Positions 19,604-29,220 of a stretch of DNA of 64,000 bases are shown here, piece after piece. A model generated the notes under the pieces. That model was given only the letters and a program-made list of their open reading frames with translations. It was not told where the DNA came from and did no database searches. The DNA comes from Curtobacterium sp. VKM Ac-1395 (GTDB taxonomy: Bacteria > Actinomycetota > Actinomycetes > Actinomycetales > Microbacteriaceae), in assembly GCF_015350975.1 (NCBI RefSeq), contig NZ_JADKRX010000002.1:594004-658003 (forward strand), given 5' to 3'. How positions within the stretch are numbered: the stretch's first letter is position 1; each line of letters opens with the position of its first letter. Both the position numbers and the translations under genes were made by a program.

Positions 19604-20989
19604 ATGGCCTTCCCGGGGGAGACCGGTTTGCTGTTCGTCGCCGCTGCTTTGTTCACCGCCTCGATCCACTCTCTCGGAGTGCTCGAGACGTCCATCGCGC
19701 CCGTGGTCACCGCGCACTCCGCAGTGCACGTGGCCGCCGATCCGCATGATCCAGGAACCGCGCCCGGGCTGGTCATGACCGGGGGACGAACGACGCTCGC
19801 CGACCTCGCAGGTTCGCGCGGCCGTCCGTACCTCGACGACCTCGTGTCGCTCGCCCCGGACACCCTCGCCGCCGCCGACCGGGACGACCGTGTCGTGGCG
19901 ACGGCGATGGACGACCCGCCCGCGCCGGCGACGGTCGCGACGTGGTGGTCCGGCCTCCGCGGTGCCGACCAGACGCGGCTCGAACAGGACGCACCCGTCG
20001 TGGTCGGGAACCTCGAGGGGGTCCCGTACGCCGTCCGCGGCCGGGCGAACCGCGCCGTGCTCGACGCGGGGCTGCGTGACCCGCACGCGGACGCGTCCCG
20101 GGTGGCGATGCTCGGACAGGTCCGTGACGCCCTGGTGCAGGAGGCCACCGGTGCCCGTCGCTCCCTCATCACCCTCGACACGCGTGGTGCCGGGCGCGCG
20201 GCGATCGCGATCGGTGACCTCGACACCGCCGCCGACGTCACGGTGGTCGTCCCCGGGATGTTCTTCACCGTGACCGGGCAGATGGCCGACTTCACGAACA
20301 CCGCGAACACGCTCTGGGGCGAGCAGGCGACCCTCGCGCCCGTCGCGGCCCCGGCAGCGGGCACCGGCGTCGCGGTCGTCGCCTGGATGGGCTACCGCAC
20401 GCCCGACCTGTCGAACATCCTCTCGCTCGACCTCGCCAGGAGCGGCGCCGTCCGGCTCGAACGGGCGGTCGGCGGTCTCCGGGAGGTCCGGGACGGCGCC
20501 CAGCCCCGGCTCGGGATCGTCGCGCACTCGTACGGGTCGACGACGGCCCTCATGGCGCTGGCGTCCGGACGGATGAGCGCGGACAGCCTCACCGTGCTGG
20601 GGTCCCCGGGCAGCGACGTCCGGAACGCCTCCGACCTCGCCGTCGCCGCCGGGCAGGTCTTCGTCGGGGGAGCGCACTGGGACCCCATCGCCGGGTCCGG
20701 GTACTTCGGCACCGACCCGGGCTCCGCCGGGTTCGGCTCCACGGTGCTCGACCTGGCCGGGGGCGTCGACCCCGAGGACGCCGGGGACGCGTTCCGCCGA
20801 CCGGTCGGCCACAACGACTACCTCAAGCCCGGCACGGCGTCGCTGCACGACGTCGCCCTCATCGCCGTGGGGCGTGGCGACCTGGTCCGCGACGGCGTGC
20901 GGCACGGCGGCGGCCGCGGCGACGGCGTCGTGCAGGCCTCACCCGACATGTACCTCGTCCGCCCACAGGACCTGCAGCCCCGCGACTGA
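19604..20989 (+). CDS. Alpha/beta hydrolase, DUF1023 type
   Basis: A 461-residue protein with an N-terminal hydrophobic segment (GLLFVAAALFTASIHSL) that may be a membrane anchor or non-cleaved signal. The catalytic module lies in the C-terminal half. VTVVVPGMFFTV is the first strand, VVAWMGYRTPD follows, and the nucleophile elbow is GIVAHSYGSTTALMAL (GxSxG type). GHNDYLKPGT near the end contains a candidate catalytic His. DUF1023 proteins are actinobacterial hydrolases of mostly unknown substrate. The gene stands alone with its own promoter. Confidence 0.8.
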   Translation: MAFPGETGLLFVAAALFTASIHSLGVLETSIAPVVTAHSAVHVAADPHDPGTAPGLVMTGGRTTLADLAGSRGRPYLDDLVSLAPDTLAAADRDDRVVATAMDDPPAPATVATWWSGLRGADQTRLEQDAPVVVGNLEGVPYAVRGRANRAVLDAGLRDPHADASRVAMLGQVRDALVQEATGARRSLITLDTRGAGRAAIAIGDLDTAADVTVVVPGMFFTVTGQMADFTNTANTLWGEQATLAPVAAPAAGTGVAVVAWMGYRTPDLSNILSLDLARSGAVRLERAVGGLREVRDGAQPRLGIVAHSYGSTTALMALASGRMSADSLTVLGSPGSDVRNASDLAVAAGQVFVGGAHWDPIAGSGYFGTDPGSAGFGSTVLDLAGGVDPEDAGDAFRRPVGHNDYLKPGTASLHDVALIAVGRGDLVRDGVRHGGGRGDGVVQASPDMYLVRPQDLQPRD

Positions 20990-21167
20990 CCTGCGCTGAC
21001 CACCCCTCCGGCGGACGTGACCCGATCGTGACCGCACGCGGCGGGACGGGCCCGAGCCCAGCCTCCAGGCCGATCCGCGGGGGGTGACGGACCGCACCTG
21101 GAGGAGAACCTGAGCGGCGGTGCAGCCAGGGCGGCCGATGGAGCGGCCCCGACCCAGGACCGCTCCC
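20990..21167. other. Spacer before the penicillin-binding protein gene
   Basis: No gene is visible. It holds AGCCTCCAGG (21059-21068), part of the GGAGGCNCGG repeat family, with CCTGGAGGAG near 21098-21107 as a possible opposite arm. I see no riboswitch that I recognise. Confidence 0.4.
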
Positions 21168-21173
21168 TACCGT
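21168..21173 (+). promoter_or_regulatory. -10 box (TACCGT) of the penicillin-binding protein gene
   Basis: TACCGT ends 7 bases before ATG 21181. An upstream in-frame GTG at 21172 lies inside this box and so is unlikely to be the start. Confidence 0.55.
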
Positions 21174-21180
21174 GCGGACC

Positions 21181-23562
21181 ATGCGTGTAGTCCAGTGGCC
21201 CGGCGCCCTCCTGATGTTCGTCGTGATGTCCGCGCTCGCCGGTCTGCTCGTCGCGGTCGCGGTGACCCCGGCGGTCGCCGTCGCGGGCGAGGGGACGTCG
21301 GGTGCGGCGGCGTTCTTCGAGGACCTGCCGAGCTACCTCGACGTCCAGACACCGCAGCAGGTGTCGTCGGTGTACGCCGAGCAGGGCGGGCAGCAGGTCA
21401 AGATCGCGTCCTTCTACGCCGAGAACCGCACCATCGTGCGTGCTGACCAGATCGCGACGAGCCTGAAGCAGGCCGCGATCGACACCGAGGACCCGCGCTT
21501 CCACGACGAGGGCGGCATCGACGTGATCGGCACCCTCCGTGGCGCTGCTGCCACCGCGGTCGGCGGGGACGTCCAGGGCGGCTCGAGCATCACCCAGCAG
21601 TACGTCAAGAACGTGCTCGTGCAGCAGTGCGAGCAGCTGACCGGGAAGGACGCCGCGGCGACGCAGGCGAAGATCGACGCCTGTTACCACGACGCCGCCG
21701 GGGTCACGCCCCAGCGCAAGCTGCAGGAGATCCGCTACGCGATCGCGGTGAACAAGAAGTACACGAAGACGCAGATCCTGACCGGGTACCTCAACATCGT
21801 CGGGCTCGGCGGGCGGGTCTACGGCGCGGAGGCCGGCGCCGAGTACTACTTCGGCGTGCACGCGAAGGACCTCTCGCTGGTGCAGTCGGCGACCCTCGTC
21901 GCGATCCTCAACAACCCCGCGAACCTGCGCATCGACCAGCCGTCCGACGCGGACAACGGATCGGCGAACGGGTACGAGGCCACCAAGCAGCGTCGCGACT
22001 ACGTGCTGCGGCGGATGGCCGCGCACCACTCGATCACCGCGGCCGCGGCACGGCAGGCGATCGCGACGCCGGTGCAGCCCCACGTCACGCAGACCGCGAA
22101 CGGCTGCTCCGCCGCCGCGACGGACCACGACGCCGGGTACTTCTGCGACTACGTCCGTGCCCAGGTGCTGCGGGACCCGGCCTTCGGCACGACGGCGGCT
22201 GACCGCATCGCGACCCTCGACACGAAGGGGCTGCAGATCCACACCTCGCTCGACCTGGACCTGCAGGGGCAGGCGCAGAACGCGCTGTCCTCGTACGTCC
22301 CCACGACGATGGCGGGCGTCGACGCGGGCGGGTCGAACGTCACCGTCGAGCCCGGCACCGGTCGGATCCTGTCGATGGTGCAGAACACGACCTACACCCA
22401 GTCCGACTCGGCGACGCGTGGCCAGACCGCGGTGAACTACAGCGCCGACGAGGGCTTCGGCAACTCGACCGGGTTCCAGACCGGGTCGACCTACAAGGTG
22501 TTCACGCTCGCCGAGTGGCTGGCGAGCGGGCACACGCTGTCCGAGTCGGTGCCGACCACCGAACACACCTTCCAGAACTCCGAGTTCACGAACTCGTGCG
22601 AGAACGTCTCCGGCGGCACCTGGCCCGTCGCGAACGCCGAGAACGTCCCCGCATCGATGACCGTGCAGGACGCGACGACCGAGTCCATCAACACCGCGTT
22701 CGGCGCGATGGGCAAGCAGCTCGACCTGTGCAAGATCGCCGAGCTCGCGAAGTCGATGGGGATCCACCGGGCCGACGGTGCCGCGCTCGGCCAGACCCCG
22801 TCCTCGATCCTCGGCGTGAACGAGCTGTCGCCGATCGACCTCGCCGAGGCGTACGCCGGGTTCGCGAACGGCGGCACCGTGTGCACCCCGACCGCGATCG
22901 ACTCCGTCACCACCGCCGACGGCACGAAGATCACCCCGACCCCGGCGTCGTGCACGCGGGGCGTCTCGGCCGAGGTCGCCGGCACCGTCGACTACGCGCT
23001 GCAGGGCGTGCTCAGCGGGAAGGGCACCGCCGCGACCGCGAACCCCGGGGACAGCACGCCGAAGTTCGCCAAGACGGGCACCACCGACGGCGACGTGCAG
23101 AACTGGCTCGTCGCGTCGAGCACGAAGTACACGAACGCGACCTGGATCGGCAACGTCCTGGGCTCGGTCCACCTGGCGAACTGGCCGTTCCTGCAGGGCA
23201 CCACCGGGTACAGCGCGAAGTTCGGGGTCGCGAAGTCGATGATGGGCTACCTCGACGCGCACGTCGGCGGGGACGCGCTGCCGGCTCCGGACCAGGCGCT
23301 CATCGGGACGCCGGCGCACGCGAAGGCCGCGCCCGGGGCAGCCGCGAGCGGCGGAGCGGCCGCGACCGGTGCTGCCGGCGGTGCTGCTGCTGGTGGTGCG
23401 GCAGACGGTGCTGGTGCGGCCGGCGGCGCCCCGGCTGCCGGGGCCACCCCGGCCGGTGGCACCACCCCGGCCGCCGGGGCCGCTGCGGGCGCAGCCCCGG
23501 CTCCCGGATCCGCTGCCGCAGCCGTCGCCGGTGCGGTCGCCGGTGCCGGTTCCGGGCACTGA
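21181..23562 (+). CDS. Class A (bifunctional) penicillin-binding protein
   Basis: Polymerises and cross-links peptidoglycan outside the membrane. The 793 residues begin with one transmembrane helix (LLMFVVMSALAGLLVAVAV). The GT51 domain has catalytic Glu103 in IDTEDPRFHDEGGID and GSSITQQYVKNVL. The transpeptidase domain shows Ser436 in the SxxK motif GSTYK, SIN as SxN, and Lys631 in KTGTTDG. The last 80 residues are a repetitive Ala, Gly and Pro tail with no fold, which varies between relatives of such proteins. The start is the leaderless ATG 21181. A hairpin of the GGAGGC family follows the stop by 4 bases. Confidence 0.93.
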   Translation: MRVVQWPGALLMFVVMSALAGLLVAVAVTPAVAVAGEGTSGAAAFFEDLPSYLDVQTPQQVSSVYAEQGGQQVKIASFYAENRTIVRADQIATSLKQAAIDTEDPRFHDEGGIDVIGTLRGAAATAVGGDVQGGSSITQQYVKNVLVQQCEQLTGKDAAATQAKIDACYHDAAGVTPQRKLQEIRYAIAVNKKYTKTQILTGYLNIVGLGGRVYGAEAGAEYYFGVHAKDLSLVQSATLVAILNNPANLRIDQPSDADNGSANGYEATKQRRDYVLRRMAAHHSITAAAARQAIATPVQPHVTQTANGCSAAATDHDAGYFCDYVRAQVLRDPAFGTTAADRIATLDTKGLQIHTSLDLDLQGQAQNALSSYVPTTMAGVDAGGSNVTVEPGTGRILSMVQNTTYTQSDSATRGQTAVNYSADEGFGNSTGFQTGSTYKVFTLAEWLASGHTLSESVPTTEHTFQNSEFTNSCENVSGGTWPVANAENVPASMTVQDATTESINTAFGAMGKQLDLCKIAELAKSMGIHRADGAALGQTPSSILGVNELSPIDLAEAYAGFANGGTVCTPTAIDSVTTADGTKITPTPASCTRGVSAEVAGTVDYALQGVLSGKGTAATANPGDSTPKFAKTGTTDGDVQNWLVASSTKYTNATWIGNVLGSVHLANWPFLQGTTGYSAKFGVAKSMMGYLDAHVGGDALPAPDQALIGTPAHAKAAPGAAASGGAAATGAAGGAAAGGAADGAGAAGGAPAAGATPAGGTTPAAGAAAGAAPAPGSAAAAVAGAVAGAGSGH

Positions 23563-23566
23563 CGGC

Positions 23567-23624
23567 GACCGCCTGGAGGTTTCGACACCCGTCCGGTGGA
23601 CCGGCACCGGGCCTCCAGGCGGTC
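23567..23624 (+). terminator. Terminator hairpin after the penicillin-binding protein gene
   Basis: Perfect 13-base arms GACCGCCTGGAGG (23567-23579) and CCTCCAGGCGGTC (23612-23624) surround a 32-base loop. It starts 4 bases after the stop codon and belongs to the GGAGGC palindrome family. Confidence 0.65.
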
Positions 23625-23687
23625 CTCCCCAGGGCACGGGTCGGCCCCGTCGTCCACAGGCGTCCGGACCCCGCTCGGCCCGCCCAA

Positions 23688-23735
23688 TAGACTGGTGCGC
23701 ACATGACGAACCGATCGACGGAGCACCATGCCTGA
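23688..23735 (+). promoter_or_regulatory. gatCAB promoter with a 10-codon upstream ORF
   Basis: TAGACT (23688-23693) is the -10. An ATG at 23703, about where the transcript should begin, opens [10 protein letters not shown] and stops at TGA 23733-23735, overlapping the gatC ATG (23728) by a few bases in another frame. The gatC ribosome site GGAG lies inside this mini-ORF. If translated, it would couple or compete with gatC initiation. Confidence 0.4.
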
Positions 23736-24027
23736 CATCACGAGCGAGCAGGTCGCCCACCTGGCGAACCTCGCACGTATCGCACTCACGCCCGACGAGA
23801 TCGAGAAGCTGACCGGGGAGCTGTCGCACATCGTCGACAGCGTCGCGAAGGTGACCGAGGTCGCCACGCCGGACGTCCCCGCGACCAGCCACCCGGTCAC
23901 GCTGCCGAACGTCCTCCGACCCGACGTGGTCGGCGAGACGCTGACCCAGGAGCAAGCGCTGTCCGGCGCCCCCGACTCCGACGGCGAGCGGTTCCGCGTG
24001 ACGGCGATCCTTGGAGAAGAGCAGTGA
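23728..24027 (+). CDS. gatC: Aspartyl/glutamyl-tRNA amidotransferase subunit C
   Basis: Small 99-residue stabilising subunit of GatCAB, which converts Glu-tRNA(Gln) or Asp-tRNA(Asn) to the amide form. The N-terminal [29 protein letters not shown] is the family signature, and [29 protein letters not shown] the conserved C-terminal end. The ATG has GGAG upstream. The end overlaps gatA by 4 bases. Confidence 0.96.
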   Translation: MPDITSEQVAHLANLARIALTPDEIEKLTGELSHIVDSVAKVTEVATPDVPATSHPVTLPNVLRPDVVGETLTQEQALSGAPDSDGERFRVTAILGEEQ

Positions 24028-25571
24028 CCGACGACATCACGAAGCTGAGCGCCGCGGCGCTCGCCGACGCCCTCGTGGCGCGCGACGTCTCCAGCGTCGA
24101 GGCCACCCAGGCCCACCTGGACCGCATCGCCGCCGTCGACGGCGACGTGCACGCGTTCCTGCACGTCAACCAGAACGCCCTCGGCGTCGCGAAGTCGATC
24201 GACTCCCGCCGCGCCGCCGGTGACGACCTCGGCCCCCTCGCCGGCGTGCCGGTCGCCATCAAGGACGTGCTCTGCACCATCGACATGCCCTCGACCTCCG
24301 GGTCGAAGATCCTCGAGGGCTGGGTGCCGCCGTACGACGCCACCACGGTGCTCAAGCTCCGCCGCGCCGGCCTGGTGCCGCTCGGCAAGACCAACATGGA
24401 CGAGTTCGCGATGGGCTCGACCACCGAGTTCTCCGCGTACGGCCCGACGCACAACCCGTGGGACCTCGACCGGATCCCCGGCGGGTCCGGCGGTGGGTCG
24501 GCCGCCGCGGTCGCCGCGCACGAAGCCCCGCTCGCCCTCGGGTCGGACACGGGCGGCTCGATCCGCCAGCCGGGTGCCGTCACGGGCACCGTCGGCGTCA
24601 AGCCGACCTACGGCGGGGTGAGCCGCTACGGCGCGATCGCGCTGGCGTCCAGCCTCGACCAGGTCGGACCGGTCGCCCGGACCGTCCTCGACGCCGCGCT
24701 CCTGCACGACGTCATCGGCGGGCACGACCCGAAGGACTCCACCTCGATCCGCGACGCATGGCCCTCGTTCGCCGCTGCCGCGCGTGACGGGCTGCAGGCC
24801 GACACCCTCCGGGGCCTGCGCGTCGGCGTCGTCAAGGAGCTCGCCGGCGGCGACGGCTTCCAGGCGGGCGTCGTGCAGCGCTTCCAGGAGTCCGTCGCGA
24901 TCCTGCAGGCAGCGGGTGCCGAGGTCGTCGAGATCGACGCCCCGAGCTTCGCGTACGCCATCAGCGCGTACTACCTGATCCTCCCGGCCGAGGCCTCCTC
25001 GAACCTCGCCAAGTTCGACTCCGTGCGCTTCGGCCTGCGGGTCACGCCCGAGGGCGGCGCCACGGTCGAGGACGTCATGGCCGCCACGCGTGAAGCCGGC
25101 TTCGGACCAGAGGTCAAGCGCCGCATCATCCTCGGCACGTACGCCCTGAGCGCCGGGTACTACGACGCCTACTACGGCAGCGCGCAGAAGGTCCGGACGC
25201 TCGTGCAGCGCGACTTCGACGCAGCGTTCGAGCAGGTCGACCTGCTCATCAGCCCGTCGGCACCGACCACGGCGTTCCCGCTCGGCGAGCGGATCGACGA
25301 CCCGCTGTCGATGTACCTCAACGATCTCACCACGATCCCGGCGAACCTGGCCGGCGTCCCCGGGATGAGCATCCCGAACGGTCTGGCTCCAGAGGACGGC
25401 CTGCCGACCGGCATCCAGCTCATGGCCCCGCAGCGTGAGGACGCCCGGCTCTACCGCTACGGCGCCGCCCTCGAGCGCCTGCTCGAGCAGCAGTGGGGCG
25501 CTCCGCTCATCTCCCGGATCCCCGACCTCGACCTCGGTCAGCAGTCGGCAGCAGAGGAAGGTGTGGTCTGA
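24024..25571 (+). CDS. gatA: Glutamyl-tRNA(Gln) amidotransferase subunit A
   Basis: The amidase subunit that releases ammonia from glutamine. The 515 residues hold the Ser-Ser-Lys catalytic set: the Lys in [10 protein letters not shown], and the serines in the Gly/Ser-rich signature [13 protein letters not shown] and [13 protein letters not shown]. Start is GTG 24024 inside the gatC end (GTGA). The stop overlaps the gatB ATG by one base (TGATG). Confidence 0.97.
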   Translation: MTDDITKLSAAALADALVARDVSSVEATQAHLDRIAAVDGDVHAFLHVNQNALGVAKSIDSRRAAGDDLGPLAGVPVAIKDVLCTIDMPSTSGSKILEGWVPPYDATTVLKLRRAGLVPLGKTNMDEFAMGSTTEFSAYGPTHNPWDLDRIPGGSGGGSAAAVAAHEAPLALGSDTGGSIRQPGAVTGTVGVKPTYGGVSRYGAIALASSLDQVGPVARTVLDAALLHDVIGGHDPKDSTSIRDAWPSFAAAARDGLQADTLRGLRVGVVKELAGGDGFQAGVVQRFQESVAILQAAGAEVVEIDAPSFAYAISAYYLILPAEASSNLAKFDSVRFGLRVTPEGGATVEDVMAATREAGFGPEVKRRIILGTYALSAGYYDAYYGSAQKVRTLVQRDFDAAFEQVDLLISPSAPTTAFPLGERIDDPLSMYLNDLTTIPANLAGVPGMSIPNGLAPEDGLPTGIQLMAPQREDARLYRYGAALERLLEQQWGAPLISRIPDLDLGQQSAAEEGVV

Positions 25572-27073
25572 TGGCCGCCAAGGACGCACTCATGGACTTC
25601 GACGAGGCGCTGAAGCGCTTCGAACCGGTCCTCGGCTTCGAGGTCCACGTCGAGCTCGCGACCGCGACGAAGATGTTCTCCGACGCCCCGAACTTCTTCG
25701 GTGGCGAGCCGAACACGAACGTCACGCCGGTGGACCTCGGGCTGCCCGGGTCGCTCCCCGTCGTGAACGAGCAGGCCGTGCGGTTCTCGGTCAGCCTGGG
25801 CCTGGCCCTCGGCTGCTCGATCGCCGAGTCCTCGCGGTTCTCGCGGAAGAACTACTTCTACCCGGACAACCCGAAGAACTACCAGATCTCCCAGTACGAC
25901 GAGCCCATCGCCTACGAGGGCGAGGTCGAGGTCGAGCTCGCCGACGGCACGCTGTTCCAGATCCCGATCGAGCGCGCCCACATGGAAGAGGACGCCGGCA
26001 AGCTGACGCACGTCGGCGGTGCCACGGGCCGCATCCAGGGCGCCGAGTACTCGCTCGTCGACTACAACCGCGCCGGTGTGCCGCTCGTCGAGATCGTCAC
26101 GAAGCCGATCGTCGGGGCCGCCCACCGCGCGCCGGAGCTCGGCGCCGCCTACGTCCAGGTCATCCGCGACCTGGTCCGTGCCCTCGGGGTGTCCGAGGCC
26201 CGCATGGAGCGCGGCAACCTGCGCTGCGACGCCAACATCTCGCTGCGTCCGTGGGGCCAGGAGAAGCTCGGCACCCGCACCGAGACGAAGAACGTCAACT
26301 CCTTCCGTGCCGTCGAGCGGGCCATCCGCTACGAGATCCAGCGCCAGGCGGCGATCCTCGCCGACGGCGGGACGATCACGCAGGAGACCCGGCACTGGCA
26401 CGAGGACACCGGGCGTACGTCGGCCGGACGCCCGAAGTCGGACGCCGACGACTACCGCTACTTCCCCGAGCCCGACCTGTTGCCGGTCGTCCCGGACCCC
26501 GCGATGATCGAGGAACTCCGTGCCGCCCTGCCCGAGGCCCCCGTGGCCCGGCGCCGTCGGCTCAAGGGCGACTGGGGCTTCGCGGACCTGGAGTTCCAGG
26601 ACGTCGTCAACGGCGGGCTGCTCGACGAGGTCGAGGCCACCGTCGCCGCCGGTGCCGCACCGCAGTCGGCGCGCAAGTGGTGGACCGGCGAGATCAGCCG
26701 CGTCGCCAACTCCCGCGACACCACCCCCGCCGAACTGGTGTCGCCCGCGCACGTCGCGGAGCTCATCACGCTCGTCGAGTCCGGCGAGCTGACCGACCGA
26801 CTCGCACGCCAGGTGCTCGAGGGCGTCATCGCCGGAGAGGGCTCCCCGTCCGCCGTCGTCGAGTCCCGCGGGCTCAAGGTCGTCTCGGACGACTCGGCCC
26901 TCACCGCCGCGGTCGACCAGGCACTCGCGGCCCAGCCCGACGTCCTCGCGAAGATCCGCGACGGCAAGGTGCAGGCCGCCGGCGCGATCATCGGTGCGGT
27001 CATGAAGGCCATGCAGGGCCAGGCGGACGCCGCCCGCGTCCGTGAGCTCGTGCTCGAGCGCGCTCAGGCGTAG
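25571..27073 (+). CDS. gatB: Aspartyl/glutamyl-tRNA amidotransferase subunit B
   Basis: The kinase and tRNA-binding subunit of GatCAB. The 500 residues show [66 protein letters not shown] and the C-terminal YqeY-like tail ending in the [16 protein letters not shown] and [16 protein letters not shown] segments. The ATG at 25571 overlaps the gatA stop, so it is preferred to the upstream in-frame start at 25493. A perfect 14-base-pair hairpin follows. Confidence 0.97.
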   Translation: MAAKDALMDFDEALKRFEPVLGFEVHVELATATKMFSDAPNFFGGEPNTNVTPVDLGLPGSLPVVNEQAVRFSVSLGLALGCSIAESSRFSRKNYFYPDNPKNYQISQYDEPIAYEGEVEVELADGTLFQIPIERAHMEEDAGKLTHVGGATGRIQGAEYSLVDYNRAGVPLVEIVTKPIVGAAHRAPELGAAYVQVIRDLVRALGVSEARMERGNLRCDANISLRPWGQEKLGTRTETKNVNSFRAVERAIRYEIQRQAAILADGGTITQETRHWHEDTGRTSAGRPKSDADDYRYFPEPDLLPVVPDPAMIEELRAALPEAPVARRRRLKGDWGFADLEFQDVVNGGLLDEVEATVAAGAAPQSARKWWTGEISRVANSRDTTPAELVSPAHVAELITLVESGELTDRLARQVLEGVIAGEGSPSAVVESRGLKVVSDDSALTAAVDQALAAQPDVLAKIRDGKVQAAGAIIGAVMKAMQGQADAARVRELVLERAQA

Positions 27074-27087
27074 CGGCGGACACCACA

Positions 27088-27118
27088 GGAGGCACCCGGC
27101 GACGCGCCGGGTGCCTCC
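27088..27118 (+). terminator. Terminator hairpin after gatB
   Basis: Perfect arms GGAGGCACCCGGCG (27088-27101) and CGCCGGGTGCCTCC (27105-27118) with a 3-base loop, 14 bases after the gatB stop. Its GGAGGC ends resemble the dispersed palindromes. Confidence 0.75.
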
Positions 27119-27162
27119 GTCGTTCCTGAGCACCTGGACACGACCCGGTGACAGGATGAGGC

Positions 27163-28290
27163 GTGTCAGCAACCATCCGCGCCATCGGGACCGCCGTCCC
27201 CACCACGACCCTCCAGCAGGACGCCGTGCGGGACCTCTTCTCCGCCCAGCCGGGCCTCGGACGACTCGGCAGCCGGATCGTCCCCGCCGCGTTCGACGCC
27301 TCCGCGGTGGAGCACCGGCACACTGTCCTCGGGGAGCTCGACAGCGCCGCTGCGCCCGGCACCTTCCGCGACGCCGACGGGGTCCTGCACTCGCCGTCCA
27401 CCGGCACGCGGAACGACCGGTACCGCGAGCTCGCACCGGCGCTGTTCGTCGAGTCCGCACGGGACGCCCTCGAGCGTGCCGGGGTCGACGCCGCCGACGT
27501 GACCCACGTCGTGACCGTCTCGTGCACGGGCTTCACCCAGCCCGGCCCCGACCTGGCGATCGTCGCGGAGCTGGGTCTCCGCCGCACGGTCTTCCGGCAC
27601 CACATCGGGTTCATGGGCTGCTGCGCCGCGTTCCCGGCGCTGCGGAGCGCCGCCGCGTTCGCCGAGGCCGACCCGACCGCCGTGGTGCTCGTCGTGTGCG
27701 CCGAGCTCTGCACGCTGCACGTCCGCGCGTCGGACGACCCCGACCAGATCGTCGCGAACAGCGTCTTCGGTGACGGTGCGGCCGCTGCCGTCGTGACCGC
27801 GGACGGTGCCGGGCTGCGGCTCGACGCGTTCGCCACGACCGTCGTGCCCGAAGGCGCCTCGGAGATGGCGTGGAACATCGGGGACGAGGGCTTCGAGATG
27901 GTCCTCAGCACCGCGGTCCCGAAGCTCGTCGGTGCCACGGTCGCCGAGGCCGTCGGTCCGCTGCTCGACGGTCCTGCCGCCGACGTCCCCGTGTGGGCGG
28001 TCCACCCCGGCGGACGCGCGATCCTCGACCGCACGCAGGACGCCCTCGGGCTGCCCGACTCGGCGATGGTGAGCAGCCGCGCCGTGCTCCGCGACCACGG
28101 CAACATGTCGAGCGCCACCGTGCTGTTCGTAATCCGCCACGCCCTCGACGCCGGCATCGAGGACGGGACCCCCGTCGTCGCGCTCGCGTTCGGCCCCGGT
28201 CTCACGGTGGAGAGCGCCGCGCTCACCGCGGTCGGGACGTCCGTCGCGGTGGCGAGCGAGGCCCTGGACCTGGCCACGGTCGCGTCGTGA
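27163..28290 (+). CDS. Type III polyketide synthase (chalcone/stilbene-synthase-like)
   Basis: A homodimeric condensing enzyme that extends a CoA starter with malonyl-CoA and cyclises the chain. The 375 residues contain the catalytic triad of the family: Cys153 in GFMGCCAAF, the His in VWAVHPGGRAIL and the Asn in RDHGNMSSATVLFV. CTGFTQPGPDLAIV and NSVFGDGAAAAVV are also typical. It starts at GTG 27163 and overlaps the methyltransferase gene by 4 bases. In actinobacteria such pairs make methylated alkylpyrones or alkylresorcinols, but the product cannot be read here. Confidence 0.9.
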   Translation: MSATIRAIGTAVPTTTLQQDAVRDLFSAQPGLGRLGSRIVPAAFDASAVEHRHTVLGELDSAAAPGTFRDADGVLHSPSTGTRNDRYRELAPALFVESARDALERAGVDAADVTHVVTVSCTGFTQPGPDLAIVAELGLRRTVFRHHIGFMGCCAAFPALRSAAAFAEADPTAVVLVVCAELCTLHVRASDDPDQIVANSVFGDGAAAAVVTADGAGLRLDAFATTVVPEGASEMAWNIGDEGFEMVLSTAVPKLVGATVAEAVGPLLDGPAADVPVWAVHPGGRAILDRTQDALGLPDSAMVSSRAVLRDHGNMSSATVLFVIRHALDAGIEDGTPVVALAFGPGLTVESAALTAVGTSVAVASEALDLATVAS

Positions 28291-29009
28291 GCCGACCGGA
28301 CGACGGCGGGGCGAGCCTCCTGGCCGTCGACCTGCGCGTCCGCGACCTGGAGCTCCGCGAACTCATGGACGACCCGGACTGCGATCCGCGAGCGCTCGCG
28401 CGGACCTTCCGGCGCTTCGCCCTGGTGAACGCGCTCGTCAGCGGCTGGCGGTCGGTGTGGCGGACGCACGTCGTGCCCGCGCTGCCGGCGGACGGCCAGG
28501 GACGCGTGCTCGATCTCGGCTGCGGTGGCGGCGACCTCGCCCGCGCAATCTCGCGGTGGGCGGCGAGCGACGGCTTCGACGTCGAGGTCGTGGGCGTCGA
28601 CCCGGACCCGCGCGCGATCGACGCCGCGACCCGTCGGGCACCCCGGGGCGTGACCTTCCGCGAGCAGTCCAGCGGCGACCTGGTGACGTCAGGGGAGCGG
28701 TTCGACGTCGTCGTGTCGAACCACGTGCTGCACCACCTCGGGGACGAGGAGCGCGCCGGGTTCCTCGCCGACTCCGAGGCCCTGGCGACCACTCGGAGCC
28801 TGCACTCCGACATCCGTCGGTCGGCTGCCGCGTACCGGGCCTACGCGCTCGGGTCGACCCTGGTCTCCGCGGGCACGTTCGTCCGCGTGGACGGGCTGCG
28901 TTCGATCCGGCGGAGCTTCACGGTGCCGGAGCTCAGCGCTGCGCTGCCGTCGGGATGGCGTGCGGAGCAGGCGGCCCCGCACCGCGTGCTCGCGATCCGC
29001 GACGCCTGA
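28287..29009 (+). CDS. SAM-dependent methyltransferase (class I), polyketide partner
   Basis: A 240-residue class I methyltransferase. Motif I is RVLDLGCGGGDLARAI, the acidic end of strand 2 is VVGVDPDPRAIDAA, and motif IV is FDVVVSNHVLHHLGDEE. It is coupled to the polyketide synthase by a GTGA overlap, so it probably methylates that enzyme's product. The expected third partner of such operons, a flavin-dependent oxidoreductase, is not present downstream; a repeat-rich spacer follows instead. Confidence 0.85.
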   Translation: MSRPDDGGASLLAVDLRVRDLELRELMDDPDCDPRALARTFRRFALVNALVSGWRSVWRTHVVPALPADGQGRVLDLGCGGGDLARAISRWAASDGFDVEVVGVDPDPRAIDAATRRAPRGVTFREQSSGDLVTSGERFDVVVSNHVLHHLGDEERAGFLADSEALATTRSLHSDIRRSAAAYRAYALGSTLVSAGTFVRVDGLRSIRRSFTVPELSAALPSGWRAEQAAPHRVLAIRDA

Positions 29010-29057
29010 GCCGAGCGCGAGCGCGCTCCCGGCGCGCGCTGTCGCGACCGCAGCCGC

Positions 29058-29128
29058 GCCGAGACTCGGTCATGCGGACAGGTCGCGGCGTTCGTACGCC
29101 GAATCGTGTCCGCATGGCCGAGACTCGG
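29058..29128. repeat. Palindrome flanked by direct repeats, likely terminator
   Basis: Arms CATGCGGACA (29071-29080) and TGTCCGCATG (29107-29116) are flanked on both outer sides by the 12-base sequence GCCGAGACTCGG in the same orientation (29058-29069 and 29117-29128). It lies between convergent genes, the methyltransferase and the BadF-type kinase. A run of GGGCC repeats (29135-29160) follows. Confidence 0.55.
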
Positions 29129-29220
29129 GCAGCGCGGGCCGGGCCGGGCCGGGCCGCGCCACGCACACCGCACATCGCGGGCCGCGGGCCGGGCCGCGCG
29201 GCTCCCGCACCGCGGCCCGC

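Noticed and set aside
20990-21180. Riboswitch before the penicillin-binding protein gene
   Set aside because: The gene appears leaderless from 21181, and no known riboswitch core is recognisable.
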